A DNA stretch of 64,000 nt from Scatomorpha sp040765295 (GTDB lineage Bacteria > Bacillota > Clostridia > Oscillospirales > Oscillospiraceae): assembly GCA_040765295.1 (NCBI GenBank), contig JAXGSB010000001.1, positions 1,240,001 to 1,304,000 of the forward strand. The letters are read 5' to 3'. The notes beneath the pieces are model-generated. The model searched no databases. It saw only the letters and a list, made by a program, of their open reading frames with translations, and was not told where the DNA came from. Both the position numbers and the translations under genes were made by a program. Positions 17,593 through 25,228 of this stretch are shown piece after piece; positions within the stretch are counted from its first letter, which is position 1, and each line of letters begins with the position of its first letter.

Positions 17593-19041
17593 ATGAAGCA
17601 TTATCTTATGGTCGATATGGGCACAGGCAATACCCACGTCGCTGTTACTGACAGCGTGGGCAATGTTCTTGCCTTCAGGTCTTTCTGGAATACCTACCAC
17701 CGTGATAATACCTACCCGGATGCCCAGTATTTTCTCCCCGAAGAATGGGCTGCAATGATCCTTAAATGCTGTGACGAACTGCATGAGGAGCTTCCCGATG
17801 TAAAGATCAGCGCCGTTTCTTCGGCAGGCGCAAGGCAAAGTGTCGTGCTGCTTGATAAGCAAGGCAAGCCTTTCCTCGGTCTCCCCAATATCGATAACCG
17901 CGGGAGTGAGTATATTGGCGAGATTGGTGGGAAAGACGAGATATACCGTCTTTCCGGCAGATGGGCAACCGAGGACTTCTGTGCGGCAAAACTTTATGGC
18001 TTCAAAAAACTCTACCCCAAGGAATACTCCCGTGTCGGATCAATCCTAAGTCTGGACGGCTGGATAGGTTTTATATTTACCGGAGTTCAAAGTTTTGAAC
18101 CCTCACAAGCCTGCGAAACACAGCTGTATGACATAGGCGCGAAGACTTGGTCAAAAGATCTTTGCTCTAAGTTCGGGATTGACTTCTCCATCCTGCCGCC
18201 TCTTTGCTCTGCCGGTGAAACAGTTGGGCGTATTCTTCCGGAGCTTGCAGGTCGCTTCGGCATGGCTGATAACGCTGTGTTCGTTGCGGGCGGTGCCGAC
18301 ACTCAGGTTGCGCTGCATCAAACCGATATTCAAATCGGAGATATAGCCATAGTATCCGGTACAACATCCCCGGTAGTCAGCCTTGTAGATACACTCTACT
18401 ATGATCCGGGTCAGCGTGTATGGACTAATTCAAATCTGGGTGCCGATGGCTATGTCATTGAGATGAATCCGGGTGTAACGGGACTTAACTATCAGCGCTT
18501 CAAGGGCAATTTCCTTCCCGACATAAGTTATGAAAAATTGGAAAGGATTTATTCAGAGAAAACGGAGTTTTTCTGCACTGCTTCGTTCTCCTCATTGCTC
18601 TTTTATGAACAGCGTTCCCTTCGAAAGGGAGGATTCTTTATGCAGTCTCCCATGTCTGACAGTGTGGATCGCATTGACATGGCATGGGCAGTCCTTGCGG
18701 ATATTGCCTGCTCGATCTACGAGCAGCTCTATCGGCTGTCAGAGCTTACCGGCTTTGAAAAAAGCTACATCCTGGGTTGTAGCAACGGATTCCGTTCTAC
18801 CGCTCTGTGCAGGATGATTGCAGATCTTTCAGGGCTGGAGCTGAGAACCAGACCGGGTTTTGAGAATGCGACAGTAAACGGCTTGGTAGCTCTTTGCGAT
18901 CGCGCCCTTGGACTTGACAAAGGATTTGTCGGCAGCGAATATAATTCGTATATGCCGCGCAGAAATCAACTGATTCACCGCTACCACCCGTTGTGGAGCG
19001 AAAACAGATTAAAAGCAAACCGGATAGAAAACAAATATTAA
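17593..19041 (+). CDS. FGGY-family carbohydrate kinase
   Basis: 482 residues from ATG 17593, which sits 9 nt after AAGG (the site overlaps the preceding stop); ATG 17587 is too close. N-terminal ATPase fold starts YLMVDMGTGNTHVAV; later VAGGADTQVALHQTDI, IVSGTTSPV and SYILGCSNGFRS are FGGY-like. The early part resembles autoinducer-2 kinase LsrK more than xylulokinase or glycerol kinase, by eye. It phosphorylates a sugar or sugar-like alcohol, but the substrate is unknown. A second kinase in an operon that already has MtnK suggests an additional substrate entering the same aldolase step. Confidence 0.85.
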   Translation: MKHYLMVDMGTGNTHVAVTDSVGNVLAFRSFWNTYHRDNTYPDAQYFLPEEWAAMILKCCDELHEELPDVKISAVSSAGARQSVVLLDKQGKPFLGLPNIDNRGSEYIGEIGGKDEIYRLSGRWATEDFCAAKLYGFKKLYPKEYSRVGSILSLDGWIGFIFTGVQSFEPSQACETQLYDIGAKTWSKDLCSKFGIDFSILPPLCSAGETVGRILPELAGRFGMADNAVFVAGGADTQVALHQTDIQIGDIAIVSGTTSPVVSLVDTLYYDPGQRVWTNSNLGADGYVIEMNPGVTGLNYQRFKGNFLPDISYEKLERIYSEKTEFFCTASFSSLLFYEQRSLRKGGFFMQSPMSDSVDRIDMAWAVLADIACSIYEQLYRLSELTGFEKSYILGCSNGFRSTALCRMIADLSGLELRTRPGFENATVNGLVALCDRALGLDKGFVGSEYNSYMPRRNQLIHRYHPLWSENRLKANRIENKY

Positions 19042-19066
19042 ATTTTAAATTTGGAGGATGTATATT

Positions 19067-19732
19067 ATGTTGATGCAAGAAGAACGCGAACAAATAGTAG
19101 AAATTGGTAAACAGATGAGCTCGTCCGGCCTATGTCCCGGCACCAGCGGCAACCAGAGTGTTTATAACCCCGAACTCGGTCTGATGGCTATAAAGCCCTC
19201 CGGAATCGGATACTTTGAGACCAAGCCCGAAGATGTTGTCATTATGGACCTTGAAGGCAACATTGTTGACGGAAAGCGCAAGCCCTCCAGTGAGTGGGAC
19301 CTGCACACAGTTTTCTACAGGAATAAGCCTGAGTGCCGCGCCGTTGTACACACACATTCCACATACTGCACCACATTTGCGGTTCTCGGTCAGCCCATTC
19401 AGGCAGTTCACTATGTTATCGGCGATGCCAATACCCACGAGATTCCCTGCGCCCCCTACCACACTTTCGGCACCGTTGAGTTGGCCGAAGACGCCATCAA
19501 GTACTGCGGCAGCGGCGATGCAGTCCTTCTTGCAAACCACGGCATTGTTGTATGTGGCAAGAACCTTAAGAGTGCTTTCGGTTTGGCAAAGAACCTTGAA
19601 TATATTGCCGAGCTTCAATACAGAGCCATGTGCATCGGCAAGCCGCAGGTTCTCTCTAAGGAGGAGATGGACATCGTTATGGAGAGCTTCAAGTCCTACG
19701 GTCAGCCGGGCGGCGGCAAAAAAGCTTATTAA
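19067..19732 (+). CDS. Class II aldolase/adducin family (fuculose-phosphate aldolase-like)
   Basis: 221 residues from ATG 19067, which has GGAGG 9 nt upstream; the ATG at 19058 directly follows that site. Zinc class II aldolase of the FucA/AraD/Ald2/DrdA type. Visible: GTSGNQSV (phosphate binding), the catalytic Glu in PSSEWDLH, zinc ligands in VVHTHS and LLANHG. By context it should cleave methylthioribulose-1-phosphate to DHAP and 2-(methylthio)acetaldehyde (as Ald2 in the DHAP shunt) or 5-deoxyribulose-1-phosphate to DHAP and acetaldehyde (as DrdA). MtnB dehydratase belongs to the same superfamily, but no later MTR salvage gene is present, so aldolase activity is preferred. Confidence 0.88.
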   Translation: MLMQEEREQIVEIGKQMSSSGLCPGTSGNQSVYNPELGLMAIKPSGIGYFETKPEDVVIMDLEGNIVDGKRKPSSEWDLHTVFYRNKPECRAVVHTHSTYCTTFAVLGQPIQAVHYVIGDANTHEIPCAPYHTFGTVELAEDAIKYCGSGDAVLLANHGIVVCGKNLKSAFGLAKNLEYIAELQYRAMCIGKPQVLSKEEMDIVMESFKSYGQPGGGKKAY

Positions 19733-19767
19733 TTTTTTCCTGTTAACACTGAGATAAGGAGCAAAAC

Positions 19768-20946
19768 ATGAATTCATTTGATTTCTACAGCCCCACATAT
19801 TTTGTTTTCGGCCGTGATCGTGAAAATGATACCGGCAAGTATGTCACCAGGTTTGGCGGCAAGCGTGTGCTCATCGTCTATGGCGGCCAGTCTGCAAAGA
19901 AGTCGGGCCTGCTTGACAGAGTCAAGGCATCCATAAACGATGCAGGTCTTTACAGCATTGAGCTGGGCGGGGTAAAACCAAATCCTAAGAGCGACATTGT
20001 ATATGAAGGTATCGAACTGGCACGTCGAGAAAAGATTGACTTTATCGTTGCAATAGGCGGCGGCAGTGTTATCGACGCCGCGAAAGCTATCGCAATGGGC
20101 GTTCCTTATGAGGGTGATTTCTGGGATTTCTTCTCCGGAAAAACCCCTGAAACCGCCTTGTCCGTAGGCGTTGTGCTGACCTTGGCTGCCTCCGGCAGCG
20201 AGGGGTCCCCAAATGCTATTATTACCCATGAGGAGACTTTAGATAAGACCGCCGCTGAGGCTGACTGCATTCGCCCCAAGTTCTCCGTTATGAACCCGGC
20301 GCTCACCGAAAGTCTCCCCGCTTTTCAAACCGCCTGCGGTGTGACCGACATAATTTCTCACGCTCTGGAACGCTATTTCACCAACACGCCCGGTGTCGAG
20401 ACTACTGATAGGCTGCTTGAGGGCATCGTTCTTGCAATGATTCACGAAGGACGCACCGTTTTGGCCGACCCTCATAACTTTGATGCACGCGCAAATATCA
20501 TGTGGGCCGGCATGATCTCCCACAATGACATCTTTGGCGTTGGACGCAAGCAGGATTGGAACAGTCATCACCTTGAGCATGTCTTATCCGCTGTGTACGA
20601 CTGTGCGCATGGCGCAGGCCTATCCGTAATCATTCCCGCTTGGATGAGCTACTGCATCGAGCACAGTGATGCCAAACGCTTTACCCAGCTAGCAGTCAGG
20701 GTTTTCGGCTGCCAGCTTGATATCAATGATCCCAAGCGCACCGCACGTGAAGGCGTTGAGGCTTTCAAAAATCTTATGCGTGAGTTTAATATGCCCCTGA
20801 GCTTTGCCGAAATCGGTGCAGATCCCAATGACATTGATAAACTGGTTGAAATGAATGGCGTAGGCGACGGCATTACCGACGGTTATGTCGGTCTTACCTC
20901 AGATGCCATTCGTGAAATCTATGAGCTCGCCGCCGGTTTACGCTGA
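19768..20946 (+). CDS. Iron-containing alcohol dehydrogenase (YqhD/BDH-like)
   Basis: 392 residues. Group III metal-dependent alcohol dehydrogenase with FYSPTYFVFG at the N-terminus, cofactor motif IGGGSVIDAAKA and metal ligands in GVTDIISHALE and HHLEHVLSA, then CAHGAGLSV. The overall pattern resembles broad-range aldehyde reductases YqhD and BdhA. Immediately after the aldolase, it most likely reduces the aldehyde product (2-methylthioacetaldehyde or acetaldehyde) to the alcohol, removing a toxic product and recycling NAD(P)+. GGAG lies about 6 nt before the ATG. Confidence 0.92.
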   Translation: MNSFDFYSPTYFVFGRDRENDTGKYVTRFGGKRVLIVYGGQSAKKSGLLDRVKASINDAGLYSIELGGVKPNPKSDIVYEGIELARREKIDFIVAIGGGSVIDAAKAIAMGVPYEGDFWDFFSGKTPETALSVGVVLTLAASGSEGSPNAIITHEETLDKTAAEADCIRPKFSVMNPALTESLPAFQTACGVTDIISHALERYFTNTPGVETTDRLLEGIVLAMIHEGRTVLADPHNFDARANIMWAGMISHNDIFGVGRKQDWNSHHLEHVLSAVYDCAHGAGLSVIIPAWMSYCIEHSDAKRFTQLAVRVFGCQLDINDPKRTAREGVEAFKNLMREFNMPLSFAEIGADPNDIDKLVEMNGVGDGITDGYVGLTSDAIREIYELAAGLR

Positions 20947-20979
20947 AATATTTTATTTTAAAAAGAAAGAAGGATAATT

Positions 20980-22170
20980 ATGGAAAACAAATTTGGCTTT
21001 TCTACCCGTCAGATTCATGTGGGGAAGCAAAAAAACAGCGCCGGCGCGCTGTGCGACCCTATCTATCAGACCTCCACCTTCATGTTTGAAACTGTCCAGC
21101 AGGGTGGCGACAGATTCGCCGGTACCGAGTCCGGCTATATATATTCCCGTATATCAAACCCCACCACCATCTCTGTTGAGAAAAAGATGGCTTCCCTCGA
21201 AAATGGCGAAGAGGCCATGGCGACCGCCTCCGGCATGGGCGCAATAACCGCGTCGCTATATTGCAGTGTTGTTGCCGGCGATGAAATTGTCGCCGACGAG
21301 ACTCTGTATGGCTGCACCTTTGCTTTCCTTTCCGAGGAGATTACTCAGCTTGGTGTCAAGGTCACATTTGTCAATATGAACAATCTGGATGCTCTCAAGG
21401 CCGCTTTAACTGAAAATACCAAGGTCGTATACTTTGAGACGCCTTGTAACCCCAACATGAAAGTTATTGACATCAAGGCAGTTGCTGATATTGCGCATTC
21501 ATTCAATAAAGACATTAAGGTTATTGTTGATAACACATTCTGCTCACCCTATCTGCAGAGGCCTCTTGAGCTTGGTGCTGATGTTGTCGTTCACAGTGCT
21601 ACAAAGTACATCAACGGGCACGGCGATGTTATTGCGGGCTTTGTTGTCGGTAAGAAAGAGTTTCTGGACAAGGTTCGCGGTATAGGCGTCGTACACATGA
21701 CAGGTGCTGTTATGAGCCCGTTCAACGCTTTCCTCATCGGCCGCGGCTTGAAAACTCTGAGCATCCGCATGGATCGACATTGTGAAAATGCAACTGAGCT
21801 TGTTAAATACCTTGAAGCCCATCCTGCAGTTGCAAAGGTCTACTATCCCGGCCTCGAGAGCTTCGATGGATACGAAATAGCAAAGAAGCAGATGGATAAG
21901 TTCGGCGGCATGCTTTCAATAGAGCTGAATGCCGACAAGAACACCGCCGCAAATGCTATCAACAAACTGAAGCTCTGCACCATTGCCGTCTCCTTGGGCG
22001 ATGCGGAGACTCTGGTTGAGCACCCAGCTACCATGACTCACGCCAATTACTCAGCTGAGGAACTTGCAGCAGCCGGAATCTCTGAGGGTCTTGTCAGGAT
22101 AAGTGTCGGTCTGGAAGATATTGAGGATATCATTGCCGACTTCGAGCAGGCATTTGCTGACCTTTGTTAA
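20980..22170 (+). CDS. megL: Methionine gamma-lyase (Cys/Met metabolism PLP enzyme)
   Basis: 396 residues. Trans-sulfuration PLP family; the PLP lysine is K209 in SATKYINGHGD. C112 in TLYGCTFAFL matches the active-site cysteine motif that marks methionine gamma-lyase, separating it from cystathionine lyases. It would cleave methionine to methanethiol, 2-oxobutyrate and ammonia. Last gene before a terminator in the mtn operon, so it is co-transcribed with the sugar genes and ties the locus to sulfur metabolism. O-acetylhomoserine sulfhydrylase is the main alternative. Confidence 0.87.
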   Translation: MENKFGFSTRQIHVGKQKNSAGALCDPIYQTSTFMFETVQQGGDRFAGTESGYIYSRISNPTTISVEKKMASLENGEEAMATASGMGAITASLYCSVVAGDEIVADETLYGCTFAFLSEEITQLGVKVTFVNMNNLDALKAALTENTKVVYFETPCNPNMKVIDIKAVADIAHSFNKDIKVIVDNTFCSPYLQRPLELGADVVVHSATKYINGHGDVIAGFVVGKKEFLDKVRGIGVVHMTGAVMSPFNAFLIGRGLKTLSIRMDRHCENATELVKYLEAHPAVAKVYYPGLESFDGYEIAKKQMDKFGGMLSIELNADKNTAANAINKLKLCTIAVSLGDAETLVEHPATMTHANYSAEELAAAGISEGLVRISVGLEDIEDIIADFEQAFADLC

Positions 22171-22177
22171 TTTAACA

Positions 22178-22216
22178 ACAAGACCGGACAAAAGAGATTT
22201 GTCCGGTCTTGTTTAT
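22178..22216 (+). terminator. Terminator after methionine gamma-lyase
   Basis: A 15-bp perfect stem (22178-22192 with 22198-22212) and AGAGA loop, followed by TTATTAT. It ends the mtn operon or attenuates ridA, which begins 41 bp later. Confidence 0.8.
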
Positions 22217-22252
22217 TATCGCTCTAAATACATTGCTATGAAAGGAATAATT

Positions 22253-22624
22253 ATGAAAGTTATAGCCACTGCAAACGCTCCCGCCGCAATAGGCCCATAT
22301 TCCCAAGCTCTGGTCGTTGGAAATTTAGTTTTCACCTCCGGCCAAGTCGGTATTGATCCCGGCACCGGTAAGCTGCCGGAAGGCCTTGAGGCGCAAGCAC
22401 ATCAAGTTTTTAAGAACATAGCCGCAATTCTTGATGCTGCCGGCACCGACATGAGTAATGTTGTTAAAACCACTGTTTTCATAAAGGACATGAATGACTT
22501 CGGCAAAGTTAATGAGATATATGCCAAATATTTTACCGAGCCATATCCAACCCGTTCCTGTGTCGAGGTCGCCCGTTTGCCCAAGGATGCGCTGATAGAG
22601 TGCGAAGTAATTGCTGAACTATAG
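22253..22624 (+). CDS. ridA: RidA-family reactive intermediate deaminase
   Basis: 123 residues from ATG 22253, which has AAAGGA 6 nt upstream. Typical RidA (YjgF/YER057c) motifs: NAPAAIGPYSQA, TSGQVGIDP, the catalytic Arg in TRSCVEVARLP and the late Glu in LIECEVIAEL. RidA hydrolyses 2-aminoacrylate and 2-aminocrotonate enamines released by PLP lyases. Sitting directly after methionine gamma-lyase, which releases 2-aminocrotonate, it is well placed to clear that by-product. It may be transcribed by readthrough of the hairpin at 22178. Confidence 0.94.
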   Translation: MKVIATANAPAAIGPYSQALVVGNLVFTSGQVGIDPGTGKLPEGLEAQAHQVFKNIAAILDAAGTDMSNVVKTTVFIKDMNDFGKVNEIYAKYFTEPYPTRSCVEVARLPKDALIECEVIAEL

Positions 22625-22688
22625 TGTTGATGTAAGTATTCATCAAATGCTCTATACAACGTATTCAACTACTGTCCTATGAAAGTCT

Positions 22689-22722
22689 AAAACAGCCGAT
22701 ACGAATTTGTATCGGCTGTTTT
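22689..22722. terminator. Bidirectional terminator between ridA and desulfoferrodoxin
   Basis: A 14-bp perfect stem (22689-22702 with 22709-22722), loop GAATTT, A-tract on the left and TTTT on the right; it separates two convergent genes. Confidence 0.88.
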
Positions 22723-22740
22723 ATTAGTAAACTGATAAAT

Positions 22741-23112
22741 TTAGCTGTTTTTCCAAAGACCATGGAGGTTGCAGTATGCATAAACACTCACAAACTCGTC
22801 GCCTTCGGCAAAAGTGAAGCTTGCCTTGGGAGGCTCGCCCGGCTTCAGACTCTTTCTCTGATTTCCCTTTGTGCCCTCGACCGCAATCCACTCGATATAG
22901 TGGTTGTCTACCATGGGATGCTCTGTGCTGCCTACTTCAACGTTCAGGACCCCGTCCTTAAGCTCGAACACGGGAATATGCTTCTCGGTTGAAGCCTCGA
23001 CTGTATCGGCAATGAGCTCGCCCATTGTTTCTCCGCAACATACAACGCGAACTCCGCTGTCTTTAAGGTGGGCAATTATATTGCCGCAAATTTTGCACTG
23101 ATAAAATTTCAT
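22741..23112 (-). CDS. dfx: Desulfoferrodoxin (superoxide reductase)
   Basis: 123 residues from ATG 23112, with AAAGGA 8-10 nt upstream; the frame is open further (to 23247) but that extension is a shadow of the preceding gene. The N-terminal desulforedoxin domain has CKIC and the CC pair in VVCCGE for Fe(SCys)4. The C-terminal reductase centre has HIPVFE, HPMVDNHYIEW and CNLHGLW, giving four His and one Cys ligands. It reduces superoxide to peroxide in the cytosol of anaerobes. Third in a minus-strand group after trxA and a putative selenoprotein. Confidence 0.95.
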   Translation of the reverse strand: MKFYQCKICGNIIAHLKDSGVRVVCCGETMGELIADTVEASTEKHIPVFELKDGVLNVEVGSTEHPMVDNHYIEWIAVEGTKGNQRKSLKPGEPPKASFTFAEGDEFVSVYAYCNLHGLWKNS

Positions 23113-23147
23113 ACTTTCAATTTTCCTTTCTTGTTTCTCTTTTTTAC

Positions 23148-23360
23148 TTATTGTTTTTTTGGGTTCGGTAAAATTAAACTTCCCAGAAGAAACCCCAAAA
23201 CTGCACAGTAGACGGTGAATACCGCCGGATTTCCGATTATTGCACATCAGCTGCTGCAGCCGATTTGTTTTGAATAGACATAGCCGAATATTGCCCCTAT
23301 TAGGGGGAAAATAAACCGCAGCGCGACAATAATCTTCTTTTTCTCAGTTAAATCTTTCAT
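23148..23360 (-). CDS. Putative selenoprotein: small membrane protein with in-frame TGA (DUF6132-like)
   Basis: Read from ATG 23360 through one TGA (23249-23247, codon 38) to TAA at 23150-23148, this is a 70-residue protein. It starts MKDLTEKKK, has a hydrophobic segment (about residues 10-30), then GCSS-U-C followed by AIIGNP, and a second hydrophobic segment. From memory, small DUF6132-type proteins share GCxxGxCPIxxNP between two membrane helices, and the similarity continues on both sides of the TGA without frameshift. This supports selenocysteine, making a CxxU motif next to another Cys. A 6-bp hairpin (23211-23226) begins 20 nt after the TGA, a possible SECIS, but I cannot score it. Neighbours trxA and dfx are redox genes. 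A nonsense mutation is the alternative. Confidence 0.72.
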
Positions 23361-23403
23361 TTCCTGCTGATAATTGTTTCCAAAGAGTCCCGACGCTTAT
23401 AAA

Positions 23404-23709
23404 CTATTTCACAAGCGCAAGAAGCCTTTCCTTGGGCACAACTCCGATAGACTTGTTATATACCTTGCCATCCTTAAATGCGATGACCGTGGGAATGGTG
23501 GACACGTTAAACCTTGCGGCAAGCTGAGGCTCTTCGTCCACATTGATCTTACATACAAAAATCTCATCCTGCTCCTCTGCCAACTCATCTATAACGGGAC
23601 CGAGCATTCTGCATGGTCCGCACCACGCTGCCCAAAAGTCCGCTAAAACAGGCTTTTTCGAGCCTATAACCAACTCTTCAAAATTGTCTTTTGTGATTTT
23701 TGTAGCCAT
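23404..23709 (-). CDS. trxA: Thioredoxin
   Basis: 101 residues, standard thioredoxin. The active site is WCGPC with C30 and C33; the cis-proline is in STIPTVIAFKDG. It reduces protein disulfides in the cytosol. First of a minus-strand group with the putative selenoprotein 43 bp downstream and desulfoferrodoxin after that. A thioredoxin-reductase-like gene lies elsewhere in the window (47578). Confidence 0.97.
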   Translation of the reverse strand: MATKITKDNFEELVIGSKKPVLADFWAAWCGPCRMLGPVIDELAEEQDEIFVCKINVDEEPQLAARFNVSTIPTVIAFKDGKVYNKSIGVVPKERLLALVK

Positions 23710-23790
23710 TTTTTTATTACCTCCAATTCAATATTAGACTCTGTCTAAATTATACCACATCCGGAATTATATAACAAGATTAGTGGGTAT

Positions 23791-24984
23791 TTAATTTCGG
23801 CTGTTATATGCCTCTATGCCAAGCTTAAGAAGTTCAAGCGCACGCGCTAAATCCGCCCCGTTTAGGACATAGGCAATTCTTATTTCGTCCTTCCCTTGGC
23901 TCACATCCTCATAGAAACCCGTTCCGGGTGAAAATATTACCGTTTCTCCATTGTCTTCAAACTTATCCAGCAAAAACTCCATGAGTTTTTCACTGTTGTC
24001 AACGGGGAGCTTTGCCATTATATAAAAGGCGCCGTCGGGTTTTCCGAAAACTATTCCCGGGATTTCACTGAGCTTTCTTATGGCAAGATCTCTGCGCTTC
24101 ATATATTCGGACTTTATTTCATTGAAGTATTCAGGGTCCAAACGGTAGAGCGCGGCGGAGCCTATTTGATCTACGCTGGCAACAGAAAGTCTGGTTTGAG
24201 CTATCTTCATGGCCTGAGTCATGAAATCCATGTTTCTGGAGATTAAGCAGCCTACCCTGGCGCCACAGGCGGAGAACCTTTTGGATACCGAGTCTATGAC
24301 AATCAGATTCTCGTCTATGTCGTTGTAGCTCAGCATGGACTTGAGAGGCTCATCGGAATATGCAAATTCTCTGTACACCTCATCGGAAATAAGAAACAGT
24401 CTGTGCTCACGGGCTATATCCTTAAGAAGCTCCATCTCCTTGTCGCTTAGAACAATGCCCGTCGGGTTGGAAGGATTTGAAATCATTATAGCTCTGGTAT
24501 TCTCATTTATAAGAGGCTCTATCTGCTCTTTAGTTGCATATCTGTAGCCGTTTTCGGGGCTTGTTTTTATTCCCCTTATCTTGGCGCCGCTGAGAATCGT
24601 ATAGGTGAAATAGTTGGGATAGAAGGGCTCGGGAATTATTACCTCGCTGCCTTCTTCCAAAACGGTAAAGAGAGCTATAAGAAGCGCTTCACTGCCTCCG
24701 GCTGTTGCGACAATCTCTTCGGCCTTAAGCTCTATTCCCATACGAGTAAAATATCCCTGAATTGATTCTACATATTCTGATATTCCGGGCGACGGGGCGT
24801 AGGCCAAAGTGCCGACCTCATAGTTTGACACTGCTTCAAAAAACTCTTTAGGTGTTTTAATATCAGGCTGTCCTATATTGAGTCTGTATATCTTCTTTCC
24901 TTTTTTTACCGCTTCGCTTATTTTAGAATCGAACTTGCTTATAGGAGACGAAGGGCACTCTAAAATCTTTCTGGACAATTTCAT
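23791..24984 (-). CDS. Class I/II pyridoxal-phosphate aminotransferase
   Basis: 397 residues, fold type I aminotransferase of the aspartate/aromatic group. The substrate-binding region starts LNIGQPDIKTP; PLP contacts include ATAGGSEALL, SNPSNPTG (Asn), SDEVYREF (Asp, Tyr) and the PLP lysine in VSKRFSACGARVG; the C-terminal Arg is in EIRIAYVL. Which amino acid it uses cannot be decided. It stands alone, with divergent transcription from the racemase operon. Confidence 0.92.
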   Translation of the reverse strand: MKLSRKILECPSSPISKFDSKISEAVKKGKKIYRLNIGQPDIKTPKEFFEAVSNYEVGTLAYAPSPGISEYVESIQGYFTRMGIELKAEEIVATAGGSEALLIALFTVLEEGSEVIIPEPFYPNYFTYTILSGAKIRGIKTSPENGYRYATKEQIEPLINENTRAIMISNPSNPTGIVLSDKEMELLKDIAREHRLFLISDEVYREFAYSDEPLKSMLSYNDIDENLIVIDSVSKRFSACGARVGCLISRNMDFMTQAMKIAQTRLSVASVDQIGSAALYRLDPEYFNEIKSEYMKRRDLAIRKLSEIPGIVFGKPDGAFYIMAKLPVDNSEKLMEFLLDKFEDNGETVIFSPGTGFYEDVSQGKDEIRIAYVLNGADLARALELLKLGIEAYNSRN

Positions 24985-25165
24985 TTCATAACCTCCTTGC
25001 TTTCAAGTGATTATACTCGAATTATTTGCAGTATTAAAGTCTTAGACACAATTTTGTCATTATTATTTTTTAAATGAAACTTTATTTAAAATCCTATACT
25101 CTTCTTGTGGTTTCAAAGTAAGCTACTAGGTAAATCTCCGCTCCATGTTATATAGGTGGTTTTTA

Positions 25166-25194
25166 TTGAAAAAAGATTCGAAAGAGTGTATTAT
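25166..25194 (+). promoter_or_regulatory. Promoter for the racemase-transglutaminase-dlt-like operon
   Basis: TTGAAA (25166-25171), a 17-bp spacer and TATTAT (25189-25194), about 30 bp before the first gene of the operon. Confidence 0.7.
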
Positions 25195-25228
25195 GTTTTA
25201 TATCTGTTACGCAATGTGAGGTGTGTGT

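Noticed and set aside
19130..19798. 222-codon minus-strand frame inside the aldolase gene
   Set aside because: Shadow frame; the plus-strand aldolase has complete zinc and phosphate motifs.
23113..23247. N-terminal extension of desulfoferrodoxin (to an ATG at 23247)
   Set aside because: Normal dfx starts at 23112 with a good ribosome site; the extension is out of frame with, and overlaps, the putative selenoprotein.
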